Shown here piece after piece: positions 7,745 through 15,508 of a stretch of DNA of 32,603 bases. The notes beneath the pieces were generated by a model, which saw only the letters and a list, made by a program, of their open reading frames with translations, ran no database searches and was not told the DNA's origin. A program made the translations under genes and the position numbers. The stretch's first letter is position 1; each line of letters begins with the position of its first letter. This DNA is from Lachnospiraceae bacterium (GTDB lineage Bacteria; Bacillota; Clostridia; Lachnospirales; Lachnospiraceae). Location of the stretch: contig SVEB01000079.1 in the NCBI GenBank assembly GCA_015057635.1, forward strand, positions 1 through 32,603, given 5' to 3'.

Positions 7745-8416
7745 TTACTGCCCTACCTTATACCCTACATTTCGTACTGTCTTTATGATGCTGCCTGCTT
7801 CTCCAAGCTTCTGACGCAATGTCTTAATATGCATATCAACGGTTCTGGTCTCTCCTTCATAATCGAATCCCCATACCCGTTCCATAATCTTATCACGAGA
7901 TAAAACGATTCCCTGATTCTCCATCAGATAACGCAGCAATTCAAACTCTTTATATGTTAATTCACATGGTTTATTATCTACACTGACAGAATGCTTATCA
8001 ACACTAAGGGCTACGGACTCAAATACAATTTCACTGCTCTTCGCTCCCTGGGATGCTCTTCTTAAAAGCGCTTTTACTCTAGAAACCAGCTCCATAATGC
8101 CAAATGGTTTCGTAATATAGTCATCTGCTCCGTCATCAAGCCCTCTTACCTTGTCAATCTCAGTTGTCTTCGCTGTGACCATCATAATCGGGATTCCGGC
8201 ACTCTTCGCATCTGCACGCAGGTTTCTTAAAATGCTTAGCCCATCTTCATTTGGAAGCATCACATCTAACAAAATTACATCTGGCGTCTTCTGCTTCATC
8301 GCTTCATAAAACGCCTCTCCGCTTTCAAAGCTTTCCACTTCATAACCGCTGTTCTTTAATGCATAGGTCTCGATTTCCCTGATATTCATATCATCTTCTA
8401 CTATATAAATTAACAT
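7745..8416 (-). CDS. OmpR/PhoB-family response regulator (second Pho-type system)
   Basis: A 223-residue two-domain regulator. The receiver domain (1-120) has the acidic pocket Glu7-Asp8-Asp9, phosphoacceptor Asp51 (ILLDVMLP), the conserved Thr and the Lys of DDYITKPF. The C-terminal winged-helix domain (about 130-223) shows ELTYKEFELLRYLMEN and TVDMHIKTLRQKLG-IKTVRNVGYKV, typical of the OmpR/PhoB group, which binds tandem direct repeats. It is promoter-proximal in a two-gene operon with the kinase at 6292-7743 and has its own near-consensus promoter at 8465-8493. The start at 8416 has CTGGAGG shortly upstream. It could share DNA sites with the phoB product at 13957-14637. Confidence 0.93.
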   Translation of the reverse strand: MLIYIVEDDMNIREIETYALKNSGYEVESFESGEAFYEAMKQKTPDVILLDVMLPNEDGLSILRNLRADAKSAGIPIMMVTAKTTEIDKVRGLDDGADDYITKPFGIMELVSRVKALLRRASQGAKSSEIVFESVALSVDKHSVSVDNKPCELTYKEFELLRYLMENQGIVLSRDKIMERVWGFDYEGETRTVDMHIKTLRQKLGEAGSIIKTVRNVGYKVGQ

Positions 8417-8464
8417 ACCAGCCTCCAGTTCTTAGGTTTCTTAGCTTTCTATTTTCTCTAATCT

Positions 8465-8493
8465 AGTATAGTAGAATTTCTAAGGAATGACAA
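8465..8493 (-). promoter_or_regulatory. Promoter of the second regulator-kinase operon
   Basis: On the reverse strand TTGTCA (8488-8493), a 17-bp spacer and TATACT (8465-8470), about 48 bp before the start at 8416. No PhoP-type hexamer array is visible around it. Confidence 0.65.
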
Positions 8494-8542
8494 GCAAATT
8501 CAGGGAACGTAAGGAAAAAGCCTTGGAAATGACCGTAATTTT

Positions 8543-9799
8543 TCATACTTCCAACATCTTTTGTGACTCAGCTTCATTCGTCTTAAGGATGATCTTTTTT
8601 TCACTGTTTTGTAGATTCTGCTGAAGCCCTTCTGCACTTTCATTCTCCACAGCTTTTTTCTTCTTTGTCAACAGCATACCAGCTGTAATTGCAGTAAATG
8701 GAGCCACTGTAATCAGCCCAAAGCTTCCTACAATCGTATGAAGAATTTCCGCGGATACATATTTGTAATTTAAAATATGGCTCATCGGTGTGCCCTGTGC
8801 CATAAATACCATTAATAGAGCAATATAGCCTCCAGAATATGCTAACAATAATGTGGTTGCCATCGTTCCCATTGCTGCCCTTCCTACGTTCATTCCGGAC
8901 CGGATTGCATGCTTTCTTGATATCTCAGGGCAATTTGCCACTACTTCGTGTACGGCGCTTGTAATATCTACAGCCAGATCCATCATCGCTCCCGATGAAC
9001 CGATAAAGATGCTTGCCATAAAGATGCTGGTCAGATTCAGGCTCTGATATCCGCTGTATAACAGGCTTTCCGAATAGGACATAACCGCTCCATGAATCCT
9101 AAACTGATCGGTGAAAATCATGCCGACAATACAGGTCACCAGTATTCCAAGCCCTGCACCGGATACTGCTGCCAAAAGCTTTTTATTGATTCCATACACT
9201 AAAGATATGATGACTGCTGTCAGCACGATTGTAATCGCAATGCCGACTAAAACCGGATTAGCTCCTTTTAAATAAAGCGGAACTACTACTTTCCAGATGG
9301 CAAGTATCGTAACAACAAAAGAAATAATCGCATTGACTCCGGTTCTGCCCGCAAACAGAATTAAAAACAGCGCAAATAATGCGAGTAACACGATTTCTTT
9401 TCCAATTCGATCGTGATCTATCATCGTAACCGCATTGATTTCTCCATCCTTATGATCGATTACGACCTGTGCCACATCTCCCACCGCAAATATTTTATCT
9501 GACTCAAGTGAACCTTTTAACTGGTTCACCCCGTCTACTGTCTCCCCTTTAAACTTGCCGTCCAATATAGTAAGCGTACAGATCTGCTCGCCGGAACGTA
9601 CAAGGCCGGTATCAATGATATATTCGTTATTCGTGCTTATCACTTCCGCCTTACAGCGTTCTGCTGTCTGATAAAGCAGTGCTCCTTCATATCCGGTTGG
9701 CAGAAAGCATAAAAACAAGATCAGCATCAGGCTGATCAGCACCGGTATTCTTTCTTTTTTCATGCAAATACTCTTTATCCTATTTAATCTTTGTCTCAT
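8543..9799 (-). CDS. YibE/F family multipass membrane protein
   Basis: About 418 residues from the ATG at 9799, which has GGAGAGG at 9808-9814 eight bases upstream. Longer frames opening at 9862 or 9823 are possible but have weaker or no ribosome binding sites. The protein starts with one hydrophobic helix (PVLISLMLILFLCFLP). A ~100-residue extracytoplasmic beta-type domain follows, then about seven membrane helices, including the family region FIGSSGAMMDLAVDITSAVHEV and RSGMNVGRAAMGTMATTLLLAYSGG. This is the YibE/F-like family, found widely in Firmicutes; its transport substrate is not established as far as I know. It lies between the alkaline phosphatase and the second two-component operon. 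A terminator (9989-10016) separates it from the phosphatase, so it is probably transcribed alone. A role in phosphate stress is only suggested by position. Confidence 0.85.
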   Translation of the reverse strand: MRQRLNRIKSICMKKERIPVLISLMLILFLCFLPTGYEGALLYQTAERCKAEVISTNNEYIIDTGLVRSGEQICTLTILDGKFKGETVDGVNQLKGSLESDKIFAVGDVAQVVIDHKDGEINAVTMIDHDRIGKEIVLLALFALFLILFAGRTGVNAIISFVVTILAIWKVVVPLYLKGANPVLVGIAITIVLTAVIISLVYGINKKLLAAVSGAGLGILVTCIVGMIFTDQFRIHGAVMSYSESLLYSGYQSLNLTSIFMASIFIGSSGAMMDLAVDITSAVHEVVANCPEISRKHAIRSGMNVGRAAMGTMATTLLLAYSGGYIALLMVFMAQGTPMSHILNYKYVSAEILHTIVGSFGLITVAPFTAITAGMLLTKKKKAVENESAEGLQQNLQNSEKKIILKTNEAESQKMLEV

Positions 9800-9988
9800 G
9801 CTATGCACCTCTCCTGCTGCCATCCTTCTATCATCCTTCCTGACAGCCTTATTTCTCTCCATTTCATTTTTAATGCACTCTGATTCCTATGCTATAAACT
9901 CTTCTAGCAGTAATTCGCCTCTTCTTATATTTTTAGCTTTTTATCTTATTCTACTTTTATCTCCTTGCTATCTTATGTTTTATAAAAG

Positions 9989-10016
9989 AAAGGAAACCAG
10001 ATGAGTGGTTTCCTTT
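9989..10016 (-). terminator. Terminator after the alkaline phosphatase gene
   Basis: AAAGGAAACC (9989-9998) pairs perfectly with GGTTTCCTTT (10007-10016) around an 8-base loop. On the minus strand the stem runs into a T-rich tail (CTTTCTTTTAT). It starts about 20 bp after the phosphatase stop. Confidence 0.75.
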
Positions 10017-10038
10017 TGTGAGATTTGTGTATTTCTGA

Positions 10039-11583
10039 TTATTGATTCTTGATTCCTGATTGCTGTACTCCTAATAAAGAAGCTAACTTGTTGTAAATGT
10101 CTGTGTTATCGTAATATCCTTCAAATAAATCGGATCCTTCACCCTGTGCAAGTACTGCTACCGGAAGTCCGGTGTGAGAATAGGAGCTGAAGTTTATGCC
10201 TGATTTATTATTTAAGATATGGGTAATGGTTACGGTAAGCGGTTCATATGTTCCGTATAATACATATTCCTCCTGCTCACTCATCTTTTCTGCCTTGTTG
10301 CCTAGTGTCTTGTTATAAGCGTTTTTAAGAAGTCCTAATTCATACTCTGTTAACACAAGGTTTGGATTGCTTTCCGCCTTCGCATCCTCACTTGTCATAA
10401 GTCCGAATAAACGTTTGATGTCTTTTAAAACGGTATCGAAGGAAGTCTTCTGTTCTTTATATTTGCTTACGTATGAACTATCATACTTTGCATAAGAAAT
10501 CTTCTGATTCTCTAAGTTTGTTAAGAAGGTATCGTAGTTGGTTCCTGCAAATCCAATGGTAAGTCCGCCTGTTTCATGGTCACCGGTAACTAAGATTAAT
10601 GTCTCATCTTTATGTTCCTTATAGAATTCAATTGCTTTATCTACAGCTTTCGCTAATGCTACGGTATCTGCGATTGTGGATCCTGCATCATTTGCATGAC
10701 ATGCCCAGTCAATCTTTCCGCCTTCTACCATCATAAAGAAACCTGTTTCATTATCCAGTACCTCAATACCTTTTTCTACATAGTCTGCTAAGGACCATTC
10801 ATAGGATTTACGATCCAATTCGTAGTTGATGGAATCACTGTCTGCTAAATCCTGTGCAATTACGATGGTTTTTCCTGATTTTTCTGTCAGTGCGTTTGCG
10901 CCGGCTCTTGTCGTCACTACATTGTAGCCTGCTTCTTTTGCAAGTTCATACAGATTGCCCTTTTCTCCATCTGCTTTCTTTAATGCTCCACCTGCAAAGT
11001 AATCAAAGTTGCTTTCGATCATTTCAAGCCCTAACTCGTAGTAATTGTTTCTGCTTGCCTGATGTCCGTAGAATGCTGCTGGTGTTGCATGATTTAGGTT
11101 AACGGAACTGATGATGCCTATCTTATAGTTTAGCTGTTCCTTTAACTGCTCGGCAATTGTCTCATACTCTTCGTTCTTTGTTTCATTCATATTGATGACA
11201 CCGCTGTATGTCTTATGTCCGGTCGAAATAGATGTTGCGGTGGATGCGGAATCCGGACAGAAGGAAGAGGAATCATACGTGATAGCAGAACCTGCTGTCT
11301 CAAAGTTCATAAAGTTCAATGCTTCATTTCCGTCTAAGATATCATCATTGTCTGTGTCTGCTTTTACTCCCAGATAATCCGATGCAATCTGGATCTGTGG
11401 ATAACTCATTCCATCACCGATAAATAAGAATACATACTTTGGCGCTTTTACCTTAGTTGTCTCGGTAACAGCTGCCACTGCTTCCATAATTTCTTCACTG
11501 GGTCTGTTAAACTGAAATACGGTTACTCCTACTGCTGCAACCACTAAGACCATGCTCGTTACGACTCTCCAAAACTTTTTCAT
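10039..11583 (-). CDS. phoA: Alkaline phosphatase
   Basis: A 514-residue secreted or membrane-anchored phosphomonoesterase of the PhoA superfamily. The hydrophobic N-terminus (about residues 7-24) is an export signal or anchor; there is no lipobox. Metal-site and catalytic motifs appear in the expected order: FIGDGMS (Asp57), the nucleophile Ser112 in PDSASTATSISTGHKT, EGGKIDWACHANDAG, VTGDHETGG and a late His in YSHTGLP. It should release phosphate from organic esters outside the cell. Residues 76-87 (DTDNDDILDGNE) resemble a thrombospondin-type-3/EF-hand calcium loop inserted after the first metal motif. A PhoP-type box and a TAGAAT -10 lie upstream (11646-11701) and a terminator follows, so it forms its own unit within the phosphate cluster. 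Confidence 0.93.
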   Translation of the reverse strand: MKKFWRVVTSMVLVVAAVGVTVFQFNRPSEEIMEAVAAVTETTKVKAPKYVFLFIGDGMSYPQIQIASDYLGVKADTDNDDILDGNEALNFMNFETAGSAITYDSSSFCPDSASTATSISTGHKTYSGVINMNETKNEEYETIAEQLKEQLNYKIGIISSVNLNHATPAAFYGHQASRNNYYELGLEMIESNFDYFAGGALKKADGEKGNLYELAKEAGYNVVTTRAGANALTEKSGKTIVIAQDLADSDSINYELDRKSYEWSLADYVEKGIEVLDNETGFFMMVEGGKIDWACHANDAGSTIADTVALAKAVDKAIEFYKEHKDETLILVTGDHETGGLTIGFAGTNYDTFLTNLENQKISYAKYDSSYVSKYKEQKTSFDTVLKDIKRLFGLMTSEDAKAESNPNLVLTEYELGLLKNAYNKTLGNKAEKMSEQEEYVLYGTYEPLTVTITHILNNKSGINFSSYSHTGLPVAVLAQGEGSDLFEGYYDNTDIYNKLASLLGVQQSGIKNQ

Positions 11584-11645
11584 CTCAATCCTCCATGAAA
11601 TTATATTAGCCTTTTTTCTTACTGGCCTCTCTCTTTACATGTTAG

Positions 11646-11701
11646 ATTCTACCATCCCTTCTGTTAAATCCATTACCATCCGAATGTAAAAATTACGTAA
11701 A
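11646..11701 (-). promoter_or_regulatory. PhoP-type box and promoter of the alkaline phosphatase gene
   Basis: On the reverse strand TTTACG (11696-11701), TTTACA (11685-11690), a weak ATGGTA (11674-11679) and TTTAAC (11663-11668) are spaced exactly 11 bp apart. A TAGAAT -10 (11646-11651) follows 11 bases after the last unit. The arrangement, including a degenerate third unit, matches the box before the Na+/phosphate cotransporter. Confidence 0.65.
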
Positions 11702-11720
11702 TATTTCATTAAGCCCGAAC

Positions 11721-11757
11721 GGACTTCGCGGCTGATTTTGGGCATGAGGGCTGGTGA
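11721..11757 (-). repeat. Lone end of the inverted-repeat element, copy 3 (remnant)
   Basis: This stretch matches the reverse complement of the right end of the copy at 19424-19750. The terminal repeat ACTTCGCGG-TGATTTTGGGCA is followed by GGGC/GGCC and TGGTGA, with only a few substitutions across 37 bases. Similarity fades after 11757 and no partner end is seen, so it is a truncated or decayed copy. It lies 20 bp upstream of the alkaline phosphatase PhoP-type box. Confidence 0.6.
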
Positions 11758-11816
11758 TCCGGGAATTGTGGGACGGCTGCTACGACCGCCATCAGTACTA
11801 TGACTATTGCAGCATA

Positions 11817-12476
11817 TTACAGAAGCTGCTGACCATTGATGATGAGTTTGAATTTCAGGTTTAATTTCTCGGCGGATTTACGGCAGAGGATCATGCGCTT
11901 TAGAAAGATTTCGAAATAGTCCATAACGGAGCAGATGGTCGTGTCGATCTGGAGGGTCAGGGCGATTTCGGTTTTTTCTTCATTAATGGTAACGTCTGCT
12001 TTTTTAACGGAGTAATTGACACGGTCGTGAATATCGAAGGTAGCGATATCCTCGTTACGAACACGGGATTCCCGCACATCGGTCTTATCGGCCAGAATAA
12101 GGGTAGCAGAAACAGGGTTCACCGGATTTCCGGTGCCTTCGTCGTGATTGCCGATGGCGGTGATAATAGTTGCGATATCATCGGGGTCAGCTCCCATGTT
12201 GTCAAGGATTCGAAATGCCATGACAGCACCGCTCTGAGCATGATCGATCCGGTTGATGACATTCCCGATGTCATGCATATAACCGGCGATCTGCGCCAAT
12301 TCTGCTTCTCTTTTGCTATATCCCATCGTTAGAAGGATATTGCTTGCGGTTGTTGCTACTTTCATTACATGGGCAAAACTGTGCTCGGTATATCCGATTT
12401 CTTTTAAGGATTCATCTGCCTTTCGTATATATGCCTTAATGCCTTCGTCTTTTCTCACTTCTTCAAATGTTATCAT
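11817..12476 (-). CDS. HD-domain phosphohydrolase, last gene of the pho cluster
   Basis: 219 residues from the ATG at 12476, which has AAGGAAGGG just upstream; an in-frame TTG at 12497 inside the end of phoR is a less likely start. The metal-binding set of an HD hydrolase is complete: His36 (FAHVMKV), His68-Asp69 (YMHDIGN), His111 (GNHDEG) and Asp130 (LADKTD). HD proteins of this kind hydrolyse nucleotides or signalling nucleotides; the substrate here is unknown. The last 70 residues look like a separate alpha/beta region (TINEEKTEIALTLQIDTT). It follows phoR with a 13-bp gap, so it is probably made with the Pho sensor operon, which suggests a link between phosphate sensing and nucleotide turnover. 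This link is inference. Confidence 0.88.
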   Translation of the reverse strand: MITFEEVRKDEGIKAYIRKADESLKEIGYTEHSFAHVMKVATTASNILLTMGYSKREAELAQIAGYMHDIGNVINRIDHAQSGAVMAFRILDNMGADPDDIATIITAIGNHDEGTGNPVNPVSATLILADKTDVRESRVRNEDIATFDIHDRVNYSVKKADVTINEEKTEIALTLQIDTTICSVMDYFEIFLKRMILCRKSAEKLNLKFKLIINGQQLL

Positions 12477-12489
12477 ATTGTTCCCTTCC

Positions 12490-13941
12490 TTATCCAATTT
12501 TTAAATCTTCTTGGTCTTCTGATTCAGCATGCGTATTTTCTATTCCGGAGTTTACGATATCCGGAATTCGCACTTCAAATCGGGATCCTTTTTCTAATTC
12601 GCTTTTCACTTCAATTGTCCCATTATAATAGTTTACGATATGCTTTACGATGGATAAGCCAAGCCCTGTTCCGCCGACCTTTTTAGAACGCCCTTTATCA
12701 ACTCGGTAAAAGCGTTCAAAGATACGACTTATGCATTCCTCTGGGATCCCGACACCGGTATCTGACACTACAATATCTAAATCCTGTCCCTCTGAGACAA
12801 TGCTTATCTCCACTTTTCCGCCCAGTTTATTATATTTCACTGCATTGCTGATCAAATTGATCAACAGCTCCCGCATCTGCTGCGGATTTGCCTCTATGAT
12901 AAGCGGCTTGCATTCTACATGAAATGTAATTCCATTTTTATCTGCATATGGCTTTAATGTCTTAATTACATCTCCTAACAGGATCGAGATCCGTACCTCT
13001 GATACTATCATTTCCGCTTCATGTGTTTCTAATCTGGAAATCATCAGAATATCATTAATTAATGTGGTCATGTTCTCCGTTTCTTTGATAATACGCTCCA
13101 TGAATTCTTCTTTGGTCTGCTCATCTTTTGCAAAATCCCCCTGTAACAATTCCATATAGCCTCGTATAGAAGTGATTGGGGTCTTTAATTCATGAGAGAC
13201 ATTCGTAAAGAATTCCTGACGGACCATTTTTTCAAACTTGATGCTCTCCGTATATGTTCGAATGGATTCCGACATCTTCGTCACCGTATCGGCAATCACA
13301 TTTAATTCCTCATATTTATATTTTTCAAATTTTAATTCGCTATTCTCCTTAAAATCCTCCAGCTTCTTTGTTACATCGGATAATGGTTTTGTTATGGATT
13401 TTGTGAGATTCTCGGCAAAGATAATGGAGATTACCAGAGCAATCACCATGCTGATTAAAATAGCAGGCATTAAAAGGATCAGATACTGTTGCGGGCCTGA
13501 GAATGGGATTGCAACTCTTAAGTAATAATCCGATTTATCCGACTGCATTGCGATGTACATCATCTTTGTTTCTAATGTACTCGAATAACGTGTCGAATAT
13601 CCAACGCCGTCTTTCTTAGCCTCAACAATTTCCTCACGATCCCCGTGATTCTCAAGTTCCTCATAGTCTGCCACTTCACTGTCCGCGCATACGCTTCCAT
13701 CCTCCTTTAAAATGGTGAAACGCGTGATTTTATTGTCCACAAGCTTCTTAAGGCTTACAATCTGACTTTGCAGATCTTTTTCATAATCAATGGACTCATC
13801 TAACATCTGAAGTGTCAGTCGCATATCTTCCTGCGTATTATTTAAGATCACGTGACTTACGATCACATAGAAAAATGCACCACTGATGGATACCGTCAGA
13901 ATAAGAAGCAGAATAAATTTTTTTAATATTGCTTTTCTCAT
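12490..13941 (-). CDS. phoR: Phosphate regulon sensor histidine kinase
   Basis: A 483-residue sensor kinase. Transmembrane helices near residues 8-32 and 155-177 flank an extracytoplasmic domain of about 120 residues, then a HAMP-type linker. HisKA has His250 in FFTNVSHELKTPITSIRGYM. The ATPase domain has NLISNAVKYN, DTGVGIPEE, RIFERFYRVDKGRSKKVGG and GTGLGLSIVKHI. All boxes for autophosphorylation are present. It starts 15 bases after the phoB stop with AAAGGAG, and sits directly behind pstSCAB-phoU-phoB. That is the basis for calling it PhoR rather than its paralogue at 6292-7743. It should phosphorylate PhoB when phosphate is short, under control by PhoU and the Pst complex. Confidence 0.93.
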   Translation of the reverse strand: MRKAILKKFILLLILTVSISGAFFYVIVSHVILNNTQEDMRLTLQMLDESIDYEKDLQSQIVSLKKLVDNKITRFTILKEDGSVCADSEVADYEELENHGDREEIVEAKKDGVGYSTRYSSTLETKMMYIAMQSDKSDYYLRVAIPFSGPQQYLILLMPAILISMVIALVISIIFAENLTKSITKPLSDVTKKLEDFKENSELKFEKYKYEELNVIADTVTKMSESIRTYTESIKFEKMVRQEFFTNVSHELKTPITSIRGYMELLQGDFAKDEQTKEEFMERIIKETENMTTLINDILMISRLETHEAEMIVSEVRISILLGDVIKTLKPYADKNGITFHVECKPLIIEANPQQMRELLINLISNAVKYNKLGGKVEISIVSEGQDLDIVVSDTGVGIPEECISRIFERFYRVDKGRSKKVGGTGLGLSIVKHIVNYYNGTIEVKSELEKGSRFEVRIPDIVNSGIENTHAESEDQEDLKIG

Positions 13942-13956
13942 AAAATAGTTTCTCCT

Positions 13957-14637
13957 TTATTCGTTTACAAAGCGGTATCCCACGCCACGCACCGTTTTAA
14001 TAAATGGCTGGTTTTCTTCTCCGATCTTCTGACGGAGCGTACGGATATGAATATCTAACGTACGGGATTCTCCTGTGTAGTCATAACCCCAGATCTGGTT
14101 TAACAGTTCTTCTCTTGTCACCACTTTTGTCTCATGCTCCATCAAATACAGTAAGAGTTCGTATTCTTTATAGGTCAGTTCCAGTCTTTCCTCTCTCTTA
14201 TAGATTTCCCTTGTGTTCGGGCATAACCGTATTGTACCGAATGCCTTTTCTTCCCCGCTTTCATCCTCTTCCACGCGTCTTAACAGAGAACGGATTCTGG
14301 CGCATAATTCTAATACCCCGAATGGTTTAATCATATAATCATCCGCTCCGTTATCCAGACCGATCACCTTATCAATCTCCTTATCCTTTGCTGTCAAGAG
14401 CAAGATTGGAAGGTGTCTGTATGCTGTGCTTTTTCGAATCTCTCTGATTGCATCCGTTCCATCCATGCCCGGAAGCATCCAGTCAAATATCATAAGGTTA
14501 AGCTTACTTTTGCGCATGGCGTCCATTCCTTCCTCTGCTGTCTCGAATGCCTGTACCTCAAATCCAAATCCCTGTAACGCGATTTTAATCAGTTCCCGAA
14601 TATTCTCTTCATCTTCCACAACATAAATCCGTTTCAT
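13957..14637 (-). CDS. phoB: Phosphate regulon response regulator (PhoB/PhoP type)
   Basis: A 226-residue OmpR/PhoB-family regulator. The receiver has Glu8-Asp9-Glu10 and phosphoacceptor Asp52 (IFDWMLPGMDG) and the Lys of DDYMIKPFG. The winged helix (about 130-226) carries LTYKEYELLLYLMEHE and TLDIHIRTLRQKIGE-IKTVRGVGYRF. Position between phoU and phoR identifies it as the Pho regulator. It is the best candidate to bind the 11-bp-spaced hexamer arrays before the cotransporter (3788), phoA (11701) and pstS (19339). The 67-bp gap after phoU holds a hairpin (14673-14692) that may lower its expression relative to phoU. Confidence 0.93.
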   Translation of the reverse strand: MKRIYVVEDEENIRELIKIALQGFGFEVQAFETAEEGMDAMRKSKLNLMIFDWMLPGMDGTDAIREIRKSTAYRHLPILLLTAKDKEIDKVIGLDNGADDYMIKPFGVLELCARIRSLLRRVEEDESGEEKAFGTIRLCPNTREIYKREERLELTYKEYELLLYLMEHETKVVTREELLNQIWGYDYTGESRTLDIHIRTLRQKIGEENQPFIKTVRGVGYRFVNE

Positions 14638-14672
14638 AATCTCTCCGCCTTTTCTCCCTATAATATAAAACA

Positions 14673-14692
14673 GGGTGAGCCCCCTCTCACCC
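14673..14692 (-). terminator. Hairpin between phoU and phoB (attenuator or weak terminator)
   Basis: On the transcribed strand GGGTGAG and CTCACCC (14673-14679 with 14686-14692) form a 7-bp GC-rich stem with a six-base G-rich loop, followed by TGTTTTATATTATAG. The short T run makes partial termination likely; a TATTAT directly after it could also be a -10 for phoB. Confidence 0.5.
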
Positions 14693-14704
14693 GCTTTCCT
14701 ATTC

Positions 14705-15367
14705 TTATAGAATTCTTATATTCTTTAATGCACCTGTCTCATGGAACTCTGTCCACTCACAGATATTCACGGCATGATCCCCGATACGTTCCATATACTT
14801 TGCAATCATCAGCACATCGATACAGCTGTCTGCATGCACACCGGAAGTCTGTAACATTGCAATCACATCCGCCTTCACCTGATTAAACAGATCATCCACC
14901 TGATCATCCATTTTCATCGTCTCTCTTGCACCTTCTACATCGCATTTGATAAATGATTCCACAGCTCTATGAACCATCTGCTTTGCAACGGTTGCCATCT
15001 TTGGAATTGGTTTTACGAAATCATACGCATTGGTGTTCCTAATACGGATTACTAACTCTGAAATATCCGCCGCATGGTCGCCGATCCGTTCCATATCTGT
15101 TACAACCTTTAACGCAGTTGTCACGATACGTAAATCCTTTGCCACTGGCTGCTGTCTTAAAATCAAAGAAAGACATTTGGATTCAATGACACGCTCCATA
15201 TCATTTACCGTGCGGTCCCCTTTAATGATCTCATTTGCTAGTTCATCATCCTGTTCTTTAAATGCCTTGATTACCTTATCGATCGCCGCCTCAATCAGCT
15301 CTCCCATCTGGATCAGATCATGATTTAAGGACTCTAATTCCTGTTCAAAACTAAATCTTGCTGACAT
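14705..15367 (-). CDS. phoU: Phosphate signalling regulator PhoU
   Basis: A 220-residue all-helical cytoplasmic protein, the usual PhoU length. It has two PhoU repeats with the metal-site signatures TDMERIGDHAADISE (about residue 90-105) and KYMERIGDHAVNICEW near the C-terminus, and the N-terminal FEQELESLNHDLIQMG. PhoU couples the Pst transporter to the PhoR kinase and represses the regulon when phosphate is plentiful. It starts with ATG at 15367 after AAAAGGGG. It lies 141 bp after pstB, a longer gap than usual, with no obvious terminator. The cotransporter at 3887-5668 carries related repeats in its tail, so two PhoU-type modules act in this regulon. Confidence 0.95.
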   Translation of the reverse strand: MSARFSFEQELESLNHDLIQMGELIEAAIDKVIKAFKEQDDELANEIIKGDRTVNDMERVIESKCLSLILRQQPVAKDLRIVTTALKVVTDMERIGDHAADISELVIRIRNTNAYDFVKPIPKMATVAKQMVHRAVESFIKCDVEGARETMKMDDQVDDLFNQVKADVIAMLQTSGVHADSCIDVLMIAKYMERIGDHAVNICEWTEFHETGALKNIRIL

Positions 15368-15508
15368 ATGAATTTCCCCTTTTTCTATTCTCTTTTTTCT
15401 TGTATTTCTCTAACGTTAAAATGACTTCTGATTGCTAAGAAGGAAACGTATGCCCCATTGCCCAATTGAAACCTTCCCTCTTATCGCGAAACTAATCCTT
15501 CTTAAGAA

